Source of the DNA: Asanoa hainanensis
GTDB lineage: Bacteria > Actinomycetota > Actinomycetes > Mycobacteriales > Micromonosporaceae
Assembly (NCBI RefSeq): GCF_900188485.1
Contig: NZ_FZPH01000002.1
Location: forward strand, 558,001-622,000
Length of the DNA stretch: 64,000 nucleotides
Direction: 5' to 3'
Below the pieces are notes generated by a model, which made no database searches, was not told where the DNA came from, and worked only from the letters and a program-made list of their open reading frames with translations. Made by a program: the position numbers and the translations under genes. Below, one piece after another: positions 35,880 to 44,111 of this stretch; the stretch's first letter is position 1, and each line of letters begins with the position of its first letter.

Positions 35880-36832
35880 CACTCACCAAGGACGCACCGC
35901 GTGTGCTCGCCGGGCGACCGGTCACCCTCGCGCACGGCGCGATCGCGCTGGTCGTGCTGGCGCTCGCGATCGCGGCCGTCACCACAGACGCGTTCCTCAC
36001 CCAGACCAACCTGACGAACCTGCTCAAACAGATGGTGACCACCGGCCTGCTGGCGTACGGGATGCTGGTCGTGATCCTGACCGGCGGGATCGACCTGTCC
36101 GTGGGCTCGGTCGTCGCGTTCGCCGGCATCCTGACCGCCGGCCTCTCGTCGGGCCTGCCGCTGCCGGTCGCCATGCTCGTCGGCATCGCCAGCGGTGTCC
36201 TCTTCGGACTCGTCAACGGCGTGCTGATAGCCCGCTTCGAGCTCGCGCCGTTCGTGGTCACGCTCGCGGCGCTGACGACGATCCGCGGGCTGGCGTTCGT
36301 CTACTCCGACGTGCCGATCGCGCCCGAGGACGAGTCGTTCTTCTGGCTCGGCTCGGCGATGCTCGGCCCGATCCCGCTGACCACGGTCATCATGCTCGCG
36401 GTCTTCCTGGCCGGTGGGGTGTTCCTGAGCCGCACGCCGGCCGGGCGGTCGATCGTCGCGATCGGCGGCAACGCCGAAACCGTGCGCCTGGCCGGCATCA
36501 GCGTGCGCAAGCACATGCTCCTCGCGTACACGATCAGCGGTTTCTGTGCCGGCCTCGCCGGCGTGATCCTCGCCAGCCGGGTCGGCATCGCCCAGCCCAG
36601 TGTCGGTGTCGCGTTCGAGCTCGACGCGATCGCCGCCTGCGTGATCGGCGGTGCCAGCCTGGCCGGCGGCAAGGGCTCCGCCGTGGCCACCCTCGGCGGG
36701 GTGCTCGTCCTCGTGCTCATCAACAACCTGCTCAACCTCTACAACGTGCAGAGCTTCTGGCAGCAGGTCCTCAAGGGACTGATCATCATCGCGGTCATCC
36801 TCGTTCACCGGGCCAGCCGCCGGCGCACCTGA
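35876..36832 (+). CDS. Ribose-type ABC transporter permease
   Basis: 318 residues, RbsC/BPD_transp_2 family, eight or more membrane helices. Conserved blocks: NLTNLLKQMVTTGLLAYGMLVVILTGGIDLSVGS, FVVTLAALTTIRGLAFVYS, AIGGNAETVRLAGI and GKGSAVATLGGVLVLVLINNLLNL. It starts in an ATGA overlap with the ATPase gene. It should form the homodimeric channel for a monosaccharide or polyol. Confidence 0.9.
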   Translation: MTLTKDAPRVLAGRPVTLAHGAIALVVLALAIAAVTTDAFLTQTNLTNLLKQMVTTGLLAYGMLVVILTGGIDLSVGSVVAFAGILTAGLSSGLPLPVAMLVGIASGVLFGLVNGVLIARFELAPFVVTLAALTTIRGLAFVYSDVPIAPEDESFFWLGSAMLGPIPLTTVIMLAVFLAGGVFLSRTPAGRSIVAIGGNAETVRLAGISVRKHMLLAYTISGFCAGLAGVILASRVGIAQPSVGVAFELDAIAACVIGGASLAGGKGSAVATLGGVLVLVLINNLLNLYNVQSFWQQVLKGLIIIAVILVHRASRRRT

Positions 36833-36856
36833 AACCAACCCAGGAGGCCACGCATC

Positions 36857-37822
36857 ATGAAACGGCTCGCAAGTCTGTTCCTGGTCGCCGCGCTCGCGGT
36901 CGGTGCCACCGCCTGCGGAGACGACTCCGCCGACACAGGAGAAGCGGCGAAGGACTCGTACAAGATCGGGGTCGCGAACTTCATGCTCAGCGGCCCGTAC
37001 TTCAGCGGTATGGACAAGGCCATCGCCGCCCAGGCGAAGAAGAAGGGCAACATCGAGATCGTCAGCACGGACGCCAACGGTGACGCCGCCAAGCTCGCCG
37101 CCAACGTCGAGGACCTGCTGAGCAAGAACGTCGACGCGATCATCATCTCCGGCGGGCCGCTGGAGTCGGCTCCCGCCGCCCTGGCCGCCATCAAGGCCGC
37201 CGGCAAGCCGGTCGTGCTGGTCGACCGCAAGTTCCAGACAGGTGAGTACACGAGCTGGATCGGGCCCGACAACGAGGCGATCGGCAAGCAGAACGGCGAG
37301 TTCCTGGCGCAGCGGCTCACCAGCGGCGGCAAGGTCGCCATCATCAAGGGCGGTCCGGCGGACAACAGCATCGGGCTCGCGCGTACGAACGGTGTGAAGG
37401 CGGCCCTGCAGGCCACGGCGAACATCACGCTGGTCGAGGCGCCCGACTTCGGCGGCTGGAGCTCCGACGGCGGACTGACCGTGATGGAGAGCCTGCTCGC
37501 CAGCAACCCGGACCTGGTCGCCGTGTTCTGCGAGAACGACGCGATGTGCCTGGGTGCGCAGCGGGCGATCGCCGACGCGAAGAAGACCGAGCAGATCGTC
37601 ATCGCGGGTGTCGACGGCCAGACCGAGGCGCTCAAGGCCATCTCCGACGGGACCAACTATCTGGTCACCGGGCTCAACGACGCCGACATCATCGGCGCCA
37701 AGGGGTTGGACCGGGCGGTCGAGATCCTGGGCGGCGCGACCGCGGAGAAGGACACCGTCGTCGACTCGCCGATGGTGACCAAGGACAACGCGAAGCAGTA
37801 CATGGACAAGGGCGCGTTCTAG
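36857..37822 (+). CDS. Sugar-binding lipoprotein of the ABC importer
   Basis: 321 residues with a lipoprotein signal MKRLASLFLVAALAVGATAC; Cys20 is the lipidation site, followed by a GDDSADTGEA linker. The periplasmic-binding-protein-4 fold (RbsB type) is clear: IGVANFMLSGPYFSGMDKAI, VDAIIISGGPLESAPAALAAIKAAGKPVVLVDR, VAVFCENDAMCLGAQRAIADAK and IAGVDGQTEALKAI. The ligand cannot be read from sequence. AGGAGG precedes the ATG. Confidence 0.9.
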   Translation: MKRLASLFLVAALAVGATACGDDSADTGEAAKDSYKIGVANFMLSGPYFSGMDKAIAAQAKKKGNIEIVSTDANGDAAKLAANVEDLLSKNVDAIIISGGPLESAPAALAAIKAAGKPVVLVDRKFQTGEYTSWIGPDNEAIGKQNGEFLAQRLTSGGKVAIIKGGPADNSIGLARTNGVKAALQATANITLVEAPDFGGWSSDGGLTVMESLLASNPDLVAVFCENDAMCLGAQRAIADAKKTEQIVIAGVDGQTEALKAISDGTNYLVTGLNDADIIGAKGLDRAVEILGGATAEKDTVVDSPMVTKDNAKQYMDKGAF

Positions 37823-37874
37823 AGGGTTCTTTTGTGGCGGTCGGCGTCGCCACCCGAATGGACAAGGAGTGACC

Positions 37875-39701
37875 ATGCTCAACAGCAGCACACCATCCAT
37901 CCGTCGCCGATCGCTCTCCCTCGCCGTGGTGGGGATCGTCGGGCTCAGTTCGCTGGTCGGTTTGCCGGACCCGGCCGCCGCCGACGACCCCACCCGGCCC
38001 GGCTGGACGTTGCTCTACAACGAAAGCTTCACCAACCCGATCGACACCGCGAACGCGCCATGGGTACGCGAGACGTACGCCCAGCCGTTCGACACGATCA
38101 TGGACGACAACGGGCAGTGGTACCGCAACGACTACGGTCCAGCATGGACGACGGCGATGAACTCCTTCCGGACGTACCGTAAGGAGTTTCCGGTCGGTCA
38201 GAACGGGTGGCTGACCGCTTCGCTGTCGGCGCGGGACTGGAACGCCGACGGTGTCATCGAGTCGCCGCCGTCCTTGACGCGTGAGGCCCTGGGCAGTGAG
38301 TTCGTCGCGAAGATGAACGTGCCCGACCACACGGGCGGGGTGATCCTGCGGCCCTCGCAGCAGCTGCCGGACGCGTACCGGGTGGAATACAAGCTGAAGA
38401 CCATCGACTTCGGCGGCAAGCGCAACGGGACCATCAACTACGGCGGGCGCGTCAACGGCTACTCGACGACCGGCTGCAAGACGCAGCACCCCTGGGGTGA
38501 GGGGTCCGACAGCCCCGGCTGGACCGGCGACGCGTCCGTGCCCTACTGCCAGTGGCAGGACGTGCGGGCCGGGAACTACGGCTACAACGGGTTCCACTTC
38601 ATGTCCATCGTGGACTTCGCGAACCCGGCGCCGCGCAACAACCACTTCTGGCACTATCGCCGCAAGGTGCTGATGGACTCGTTCTCGCAGCATCCGGACC
38701 GGGTCGGCTCGGGCACCGGCGGGCGCGTCTGCGACTCCAACACGAACACCTACTACAACTACCGCGACGGCAACTTCAACACGGTCAACATGTGGATCAG
38801 CGGGATGCCCAACTGGAACCCGGGCCGCGGTGGGCTGGCCGGCAACTCGCAGTGGTTCATGACCTCGTGCTCGGGCGGCGTGGCGGAGCAGCAGCTCTCG
38901 TCGGCGGCCGAGCTGCAGCCGGAGCTGATGCCGAACACGTTCTACACGTTCGCGATCGAGCGGGACGCGACGGGCTACGTGCTGGAGGCTTCGGGCAACT
39001 TCGCCCGGGTCGGTCAGAAGACGCTGCGGTTCCACCGGCCGTTCGTGGTCAACAACAACCCGATCTGGCACTACAACGTGAAGGCCAGCGAGTACAACGG
39101 GCAGTTCAACGGCAACCTCGTGCAGAACGACTACAACGGCAGCACGACCTGGCCCAACCAGTGGCCGGCCGGGTCCGCGTACCCGGACTGGTTCGTGATC
39201 GGTGACCTCTACACGAACGTGTACGAGGGCAGCGCGAGCCTGACGGACGTTCGGCTCTATGTGCCGTCCGCGGCGCCCACGAACCTGGCGTTGAACCGGC
39301 CCGCGACCGCCGACAGCCAGTGCGCGGCCGCCGAGGCACCGGCGAAGGCCGTCAACGGATCGGTGTCCGGTGGCAACACCGACAAGTGGTGCTCGCTGGG
39401 CACGTCGAAGTGGATCCGGGTCGACCTCCAGGCGGCCCGCCAGGTCGGCCGGGTGGTGCTGCGGCATTCCGGCGCCGGCAACGAGAAGGCGGTCTGGAAC
39501 ACCCGCGACTTCGACGTGCAGGTCAGCGCGGACGGAGTGACCTGGACCACGGTGGCGTCGCCGCGCGGCAACACGGCGAACGTGACGACGCATACGTTCA
39601 CACCACGGTCGGCGCGATATCTCCGGGTCAACGTGATCACACCCACCAGCGACTCGGACCGGGCGGCCCGGATCTACGAGCTGGAGGCGTACGCCTCCTG
39701 A
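37875..39701 (+). CDS. Secreted protein with C-terminal F5/8 type C (discoidin) domain
   Basis: 608 residues from the ATG at 37875, which has AAGGAG at correct distance; a GTG two codons earlier falls in that site. An Arg-rich signal peptide (IRRRSLSLAVVGIVGLSSLVGL...AAA) suggests export, possibly by Tat. Residues about 40-455 form an unrecognised Trp/Tyr/Asn-rich beta-type region that may be a lectin-like or glycosidase-like fold. The last 140 residues are a discoidin/CBM32 domain (NLALNRPATADSQ through RAARIYELEAYAS). Its place after a sugar importer suggests it binds or cuts a polysaccharide to feed it. Confidence 0.75.
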   Translation: MLNSSTPSIRRRSLSLAVVGIVGLSSLVGLPDPAAADDPTRPGWTLLYNESFTNPIDTANAPWVRETYAQPFDTIMDDNGQWYRNDYGPAWTTAMNSFRTYRKEFPVGQNGWLTASLSARDWNADGVIESPPSLTREALGSEFVAKMNVPDHTGGVILRPSQQLPDAYRVEYKLKTIDFGGKRNGTINYGGRVNGYSTTGCKTQHPWGEGSDSPGWTGDASVPYCQWQDVRAGNYGYNGFHFMSIVDFANPAPRNNHFWHYRRKVLMDSFSQHPDRVGSGTGGRVCDSNTNTYYNYRDGNFNTVNMWISGMPNWNPGRGGLAGNSQWFMTSCSGGVAEQQLSSAAELQPELMPNTFYTFAIERDATGYVLEASGNFARVGQKTLRFHRPFVVNNNPIWHYNVKASEYNGQFNGNLVQNDYNGSTTWPNQWPAGSAYPDWFVIGDLYTNVYEGSASLTDVRLYVPSAAPTNLALNRPATADSQCAAAEAPAKAVNGSVSGGNTDKWCSLGTSKWIRVDLQAARQVGRVVLRHSGAGNEKAVWNTRDFDVQVSADGVTWTTVASPRGNTANVTTHTFTPRSARYLRVNVITPTSDSDRAARIYELEAYAS

Positions 39702-39741
39702 TCCCTGTCTCGGGGGAGGGGTCGTTGTCGGACCCCTTCCC

Positions 39742-39747
39742 TAAACT
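39742..39747 (+). promoter_or_regulatory. -10 box (TAAACT) of the sensor kinase gene, leaderless type
   Basis: First T 13 bases before the GTG at 39755; this fixes the start of a much longer open frame. Confidence 0.5.
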
Positions 39748-39754
39748 GGCTTCC

Positions 39755-41044
39755 GTGACCACGACCCCGCTCGCCGCCCAGTGGAGCCGCCCCGGCCCGA
39801 CGCCGGAGCAGCGGCGTGCTGACGTGCTCATCGGGCTCGTGGTCACGGTGCTGGTGCTGCTCAACATGACGCTCACGACCTCCGCGGGTGTTTCGGTGTT
39901 CGGTGGGCGGGTGCCCGCGCTGCCTGAGCAGGTGTTCTGGACCGTGGCGATCTGCCTGCCGTTGTGTTGGCGCCGGCGCTGGCCCGAGGCCGTCGCGATC
40001 GTGATTTCGGTGGCGTTCCTCGTCGGGCAGCTCCGGGCCGCACCCGAGCAGCAGCTCACCTCGGGCGTGCTGTTCGCCGCGATCTACGCGCTCGGCGCGT
40101 GGGGGCGCGACCGGCGGCGGGCGAAATGGATCCGCATCGGCATCACCGCCGCGATGTTCCTGTACCTCTTCATCACCCTGGCGATCTTTCTACCGCGCGC
40201 GTCGGAGAGCGACTTCGAGCACGCCAGCGGGTTCCTGCCGCCACTGCTCGCGGTGGCCGTCAACGGCATCCTGGTCAACGTGCTGATCTTCGGTTTCGCC
40301 TACTTCTTCGGCGAGATCGCGTGGACGTCGGCCCGGCGCGAGCACGAGCTCGAGCTGCGGGCCGAGCAGCTACGGGCGTCCCAGGCCGAGGCGCGCGAGC
40401 TCGCGGTCTCCGACGAACGACTACGGATCGCCCGCGAGCTGCACGACGTGGTGGCCCACCACGTCTCGGTGATGGGCGTCCAGGCGTCCGCGGGCCGCCG
40501 GGTGCTCGACAAGGACGCCTCCAAGGCCCGCGCGGCCCTGGAGTCGGTCGAGCAGAGCGCGCGCACCGCGGTCGACGAGCTGCGCCGGATGCTGGGCCTG
40601 TTGCGCCAGTCCGGCGACGCGGTGGACGTGGCGGCGGGTGGCGTCGACCGGCTCGACGAGCTGCTGACCAACGCCGGCGAGGCCGGCCTGGCCACGACGC
40701 TGGGCGTCTATGGCGACCCGGTGCCGCTGCCCGAGTCGCTGTCGCTGGCGATCTACCGGATCGTTCAGGAAGCGCTGACGAACACCCTCAAGCACGCGGG
40801 CGCGACCAGCGTCGATGTCCGCATCCGCTACCTGGCCCACGAAGTGGAGGTCGACGTGACCGACGACGGACGCTCGGTGCTGGTCGGCCAGCGCACCGCC
40901 GGCATGGGCCTGATCGGCATGCGCGAGCGCGTCTCCGCGCACGACGGGGTCCTGTCGACCGGGCCGGTCACCGACGGCCCCAGCCGACGGGGCTTCCGGG
41001 TCCGGGCCCGCTTCCCGCTGACCCGAGTGGCGGTCGAGGCATGA
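39755..41044 (+). CDS. Two-component sensor histidine kinase (NarL/DesK type)
   Basis: 429 residues. Residues about 20-190 hold five or so membrane helices (VLIGLVVTVLVLLNMTL, FWTVAICLPLCWRRR, AVAIVISVAFLVG, IGITAAMFLYLFITLAIFL, LLAVAVNGILVNVLIFGFAYF) with little outside the membrane. A coiled coil leads to the HisKA_3 helix ERLRIARELHDVVAHHVSVMG with the phospho-acceptor His near residue 230. The HATPase shows IVQEALTNTLKHAGA and GMGLIGMRERV. The gene ends at ATGA, beginning a chain of two mini-ORFs that lead to its response regulator. Confidence 0.9.
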   Translation: MTTTPLAAQWSRPGPTPEQRRADVLIGLVVTVLVLLNMTLTTSAGVSVFGGRVPALPEQVFWTVAICLPLCWRRRWPEAVAIVISVAFLVGQLRAAPEQQLTSGVLFAAIYALGAWGRDRRRAKWIRIGITAAMFLYLFITLAIFLPRASESDFEHASGFLPPLLAVAVNGILVNVLIFGFAYFFGEIAWTSARREHELELRAEQLRASQAEARELAVSDERLRIARELHDVVAHHVSVMGVQASAGRRVLDKDASKARAALESVEQSARTAVDELRRMLGLLRQSGDAVDVAAGGVDRLDELLTNAGEAGLATTLGVYGDPVPLPESLSLAIYRIVQEALTNTLKHAGATSVDVRIRYLAHEVEVDVTDDGRSVLVGQRTAGMGLIGMRERVSAHDGVLSTGPVTDGPSRRGFRVRARFPLTRVAVEA

Positions 41045-41106
41045 CCGAGCCTTGGCGAGGACATCATCGGCAGAGCCCGCCACCACGCAGTGGGGACGCG
41101 GCATGA
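41041..41106 (+). CDS. 21-codon linker mini-ORF 1 between kinase and response regulator
   Basis: ATG overlaps the kinase stop and TGA overlaps the ATG of mini-ORF 2. The peptide begins MTEPWRGHHRQSPP and ends PRSGDAA. It is a tandem, diverged copy of mini-ORF 2 (60 versus 75 bases between the two ATGs plus the shared ATGA). Confidence 0.45.
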   Translation: MTEPWRGHHRQSPPPRSGDAA

Positions 41107-41183
41107 TCGAGCTTTGGCGAGGTCATCGTTGGCAGAGCCCGCCCGGGCAGGGCGCGGCACCACGCAGTGGGGACGCGGCATGA
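41103..41183 (+). CDS. 26-codon linker mini-ORF 2 between kinase and response regulator
   Basis: ATG overlaps the stop of mini-ORF 1 and TGA overlaps the ATG of the response regulator. The peptide begins MIELWRGHRWQSPP, has five extra residues, and ends PRSGDAA like mini-ORF 1. Reading frame and overlaps are both kept between the two copies, which argues for selection or recent duplication. Confidence 0.45.
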   Translation: MIELWRGHRWQSPPGQGAAPRSGDAA

Positions 41184-41842
41184 CCGCCATCAAGGTGCTG
41201 CTCGCCGACGACCACCACCTCGTCCGCACCGGGTTCCGGGTGATCCTGGAGACCGAAGACGACTTCGAGGTGATCGGCGAGGCGTCCGACGGTGAGCAGG
41301 CCGTGCGGCTGGTGAGCGCACTCCAGCCAGACGTGGTGCTGATGGACGTCGAGATGCCGGGCCTCGACGGCCTGGCCGCGACCCGCCGCATCACCGCGAC
41401 CCCCGACGGCCCGGCGGTGCTGATCCTGACCACGTTCGACCGCGACGACTACCTGTTCGCGGCGTTGGAGGCAGGTGCCAGCGGCTTCCTACTCAAGAAC
41501 GGCACGCCCGAGGCCCTGATCGACGCGGTGCGGGTGCTGGCCCGCGGCGACGCCCTGCTCGCGCCCGAGCTCACCCGCCGGGTGATCGCCACCTTCGCCC
41601 GCCCGGGCGGCACGCCGCGCACCAGCGGCGAGCAACTCGCCGAGCTCACCGCCCGCGAGCACGAGGTGCTGGTCGCGCTGGCCAGCGGCGCCACCAACGC
41701 CGAGATCGCCGCGTCGATGCACCTGGGCGAGGCCACGGTGAAGACCCACGTCAGCCGGGTGCTGACGAAGCTCGGCCTACGCGACCGCACCCAGGCGGTG
41801 GTCTTCGCCTACGAGCATGGCGTCGTCACCCCGGGCGGCTGA
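41180..41842 (+). CDS. NarL/LuxR-family response regulator
   Basis: 220 residues from MTAIKVLLADDHHLVRTGF. Receiver domain with acidic pocket DD (10-11), phospho-acceptor Asp56 in VVLMDVEMPGLDG, Thr/Ser and Lys in LILTTFD and GFLLKNGTPE. LuxR helix-turn-helix at the C-terminus: LTAREHEVLVALASGATNAEIA and GEATVKTHVSRVLTKLGLRDR. It is the partner of the kinase upstream; translation begins in an ATGA overlap with a mini-ORF. Confidence 0.92.
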   Translation: MTAIKVLLADDHHLVRTGFRVILETEDDFEVIGEASDGEQAVRLVSALQPDVVLMDVEMPGLDGLAATRRITATPDGPAVLILTTFDRDDYLFAALEAGASGFLLKNGTPEALIDAVRVLARGDALLAPELTRRVIATFARPGGTPRTSGEQLAELTAREHEVLVALASGATNAEIAASMHLGEATVKTHVSRVLTKLGLRDRTQAVVFAYEHGVVTPGG

Positions 41843-41844
41843 CC

Positions 41845-42483
41845 ATGCTGATCGACTGGGAGTCCGAGGAGCAGTTGGCCGCGGCCGTGCACGGCGGCCC
41901 GGCGGGCGAGGCGTCGTTGCTGGCGGCGGCATCGACCGTCGCGGTAGTCGCCGCACTCGGCGAGGCCACCGGCCCGTCTGGTGTCCCGTTCCTCCGCGAC
42001 CTGGTGGCCGACCTCACCGCCGACCCCGAACTCCGCTGCGCCGCCCTGGTCGCGCTGGCGAAACGGTCCGGGCCCGGGGCCTCCGACCTGCTGGCCGAAG
42101 CCCTCTACGACGGCGACGACAGCGTCCGGAACTACGCGTTGGTCGCCCTGTCGTGCGTGGGCGACGACCGGGCGGTCGACCACGTCCACGCGCTGCTCGC
42201 CCTCGATCTGACCGACGGCGAGCGCCATCGCCTGCCGTTCGCCATGCAATACATGTCCATTCCGGCGGTGACCTACCTGCTGCGGCACGCCGAAAGCCGT
42301 GCACGGGAAGACGAGTTGGCGAGCCTGGTCCGCGCCAACCTGCCGCGCCTGGGCAAGGTCGAACGCGACTGGCTGACGGTCTTCTGGCCGGACACCGTCG
42401 TCGACCCACCGACGGGCAACCGCCCGCACGCCACCGACATGGTGGCCTGGCAGCCGTTGCTGGCCACGATCTATCCGCGCTGA
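41845..42483 (+). CDS. HEAT-repeat protein
   Basis: 212 residues, two bases after the response regulator stop. Helical repeats typical of HEAT_2/PBS lyase-like proteins: PFLRDLVADLTADPELRCAALVALAKR and GASDLLAEALYDGDDSVRNYALVALSCVGDD. No catalytic residues are visible. Such proteins act as scaffolds; a link to the two-component system is suggested only by operon position. Confidence 0.7.
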   Translation: MLIDWESEEQLAAAVHGGPAGEASLLAAASTVAVVAALGEATGPSGVPFLRDLVADLTADPELRCAALVALAKRSGPGASDLLAEALYDGDDSVRNYALVALSCVGDDRAVDHVHALLALDLTDGERHRLPFAMQYMSIPAVTYLLRHAESRAREDELASLVRANLPRLGKVERDWLTVFWPDTVVDPPTGNRPHATDMVAWQPLLATIYPR

Positions 42484-42692
42484 CCCGAGCATCGAAGCGG
42501 GTCCGGGTTCGGTGGGTCTACTCAGGACGCCGTCTTCGCGCGTCACGCGTGCGGTCCTCCCGCCTGCCGCCTCTTACTCTCACCGGTTCGGCCGACGGCC
42601 GCGGGCGCCCCGGCGCGCCTGTCGTCGGGATGCGGCGATGCTGCCACGGGCGGCCCGCGGGTGACCACCGACATCGCGCTTCCGCCCGTGTC

Positions 42693-42698
42693 TAGGCT
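42693..42698 (+). promoter_or_regulatory. -10 box (TAGGCT) of the DUF1398 gene, leaderless type
   Basis: First T 12 bases before the GTG at 42705; TAGGCTGG is identical to the box before rph. Confidence 0.5.
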
Positions 42699-42704
42699 GG
42701 ACTC

Positions 42705-43082
42705 GTGTTCACGCTCGAGCAGATTGCCGACATCCACCATCGCCTGGGCAGCAAGGACTCGCTGCCCCGTTATCTGCGCGCGCTGCGAGACGTCGGTGTG
42801 GCGCGATATGACTCGTTCGTATCCGACGGGCATTCCGTCTACTACGGAGCAGACGGTCAGGAGTTGGTCGGCCCGCCGTTCCACGAGACGTTCGCCGTCG
42901 CGGAGGTCGCCGACCAGGAGTGGTTCCTGGGCTACCTGAAAGAGGGTGGCGCTGGCTACGTGGAAATGTCCAGGGCCCTGGCCGACCATGGTGTCGAGAG
43001 ATGGTCGTTCGACACGGAACAGCTGACCATCACGTACCGCGACAAAGCCGGCAACGAACTGCTGACCGAGCGGGTCGGCTAG
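42705..43082 (+). CDS. DUF1398 family protein
   Basis: 125 residues from a GTG. MFTLEQIADIHHRLGSKDSLPRYLRALRDVGVARYDSFVSDGHSVYYGADGQE matches DUF1398, a family of small cytoplasmic proteins once called phage envelope-like, of unknown role. No membrane or signal sequence. It stands alone with its own promoter. Confidence 0.82.
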   Translation: MFTLEQIADIHHRLGSKDSLPRYLRALRDVGVARYDSFVSDGHSVYYGADGQELVGPPFHETFAVAEVADQEWFLGYLKEGGAGYVEMSRALADHGVERWSFDTEQLTITYRDKAGNELLTERVG

Positions 43083-43204
43083 CGGCTGAGGGCGCTGACC
43101 AGGGCAGCGGCAGACAAGCATCGCCGCGCGGGGGACCCGGGTCCGTCGCGCGGGGGACCCCCGGGTTCGATCTCGCGCCGGACGACGACGAAACCGCCCG
43201 ACCA

Positions 43205-43210
43205 TAGCCT
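43205..43210 (+). promoter_or_regulatory. -10 box (TAGCCT) of the ABC exporter operon, leaderless type
   Basis: First T 13 bases before the ATG at 43218. Just upstream, CGCGCGGGGGACCC occurs twice in direct repeat (about 43125-43160). Confidence 0.4.
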
Positions 43211-43217
43211 TTAGGGC

Positions 43218-44111
43218 ATGACGAAGGTGCTTCATCTCGAAGCGATCAACCGGAGTTTCGGCGACCGCCGGGTGCTCCGCGACGTGACGTTCGACGTCAC
43301 CGCCGGCCGGATGACGGGGTTCGTCGGCGCCAACGGGGCCGGCAAGACGACCAGCATGCGGATCATCCTGGGCGTGCTCGCCCCGGACTCGGGCGAGGTG
43401 ACCTGGCAGGGCTCGAAGCTGACCCGCGAGGATCGGCGCCGGTTCGGTTACATGCCGGAGGAGCGCGGGCTCTATCCCAAGATGACCGTACGCGACCAGC
43501 TGGTCTATCTCGGCCGCCTGCACGGGATGACGCTCGACGGCGTCCGCCGCAAGGTCGACGAGTTGCTCGAGTGGCTGAGCCTCGGTGAGCGGGCCAACGA
43601 CCCGGTCGAGAACCTGTCGCTCGGCAACCAGCAGCGCGCGCAGATCGCGGCCGCGCTCGTGCACGATCCGGACGTGCTGGTGCTCGACGAGCCGTTCTCC
43701 GGCCTCGACCCGATGGCCGTCGACACCGTCGTCTCCGTGCTGCGCGAGCACACCCACCGCGGCGTTCCGGTGCTCTTCTCCAGCCACCAGCTCGACGTGG
43801 TCGAGCGGCTCTGCGACGACCTGGTGATCATCGCCGACGGTGGGATCCGCGCGGCCGGCAGCCGGGACAGCCTGCGCGAGGCGTACACCCAGCGGCGTTT
43901 CTCCCTGCTCGTGGCCGGCGACGCCGGTTGGGTGCGCGACCTGCCCGGGGTGTCGCTGGTCGACCTCGACGGTGCGCGCGCCGTGTTCGACCTGGCCGAC
44001 GACGCCGACGACCAGGTGGTGCTCCGCGCCGCGCTGGAGCGCGGACCCGTGCGGTCGTTCGGCCCCGTGACCCCATCGCTCGCCGAGATCTTCCGAGAGG
44101 TAACCCGATGA
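43218..44111 (+). CDS. ABC transporter ATP-binding protein (NatA type)
   Basis: 297 residues. Walker A FVGANGAGKTTSMRIILG, signature NLSLGNQQRAQIAAAL, Walker B VLVLDEPFSGLDPMA, switch His in SSHQLDVVERLCDD. The tail (about 215-297) is the DUF4162-type domain common in NatA/drug-export ATPases. It forms an exporter with the permease that follows by a four-base ATGA overlap. Substrate unknown; sodium, drugs or lipids are possible for this family. Confidence 0.9.
   Translation: MTKVLHLEAINRSFGDRRVLRDVTFDVTAGRMTGFVGANGAGKTTSMRIILGVLAPDSGEVTWQGSKLTREDRRRFGYMPEERGLYPKMTVRDQLVYLGRLHGMTLDGVRRKVDELLEWLSLGERANDPVENLSLGNQQRAQIAAALVHDPDVLVLDEPFSGLDPMAVDTVVSVLREHTHRGVPVLFSSHQLDVVERLCDDLVIIADGGIRAAGSRDSLREAYTQRRFSLLVAGDAGWVRDLPGVSLVDLDGARAVFDLADDADDQVVLRAALERGPVRSFGPVTPSLAEIFREVTR

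Noticed and set aside
42484-42704. Small ORFs in the gap after the HEAT-repeat gene
   Set aside because: Frames are extensions of flanking genes or lack start signals; only the promoter of the DUF1398 gene is supported here.
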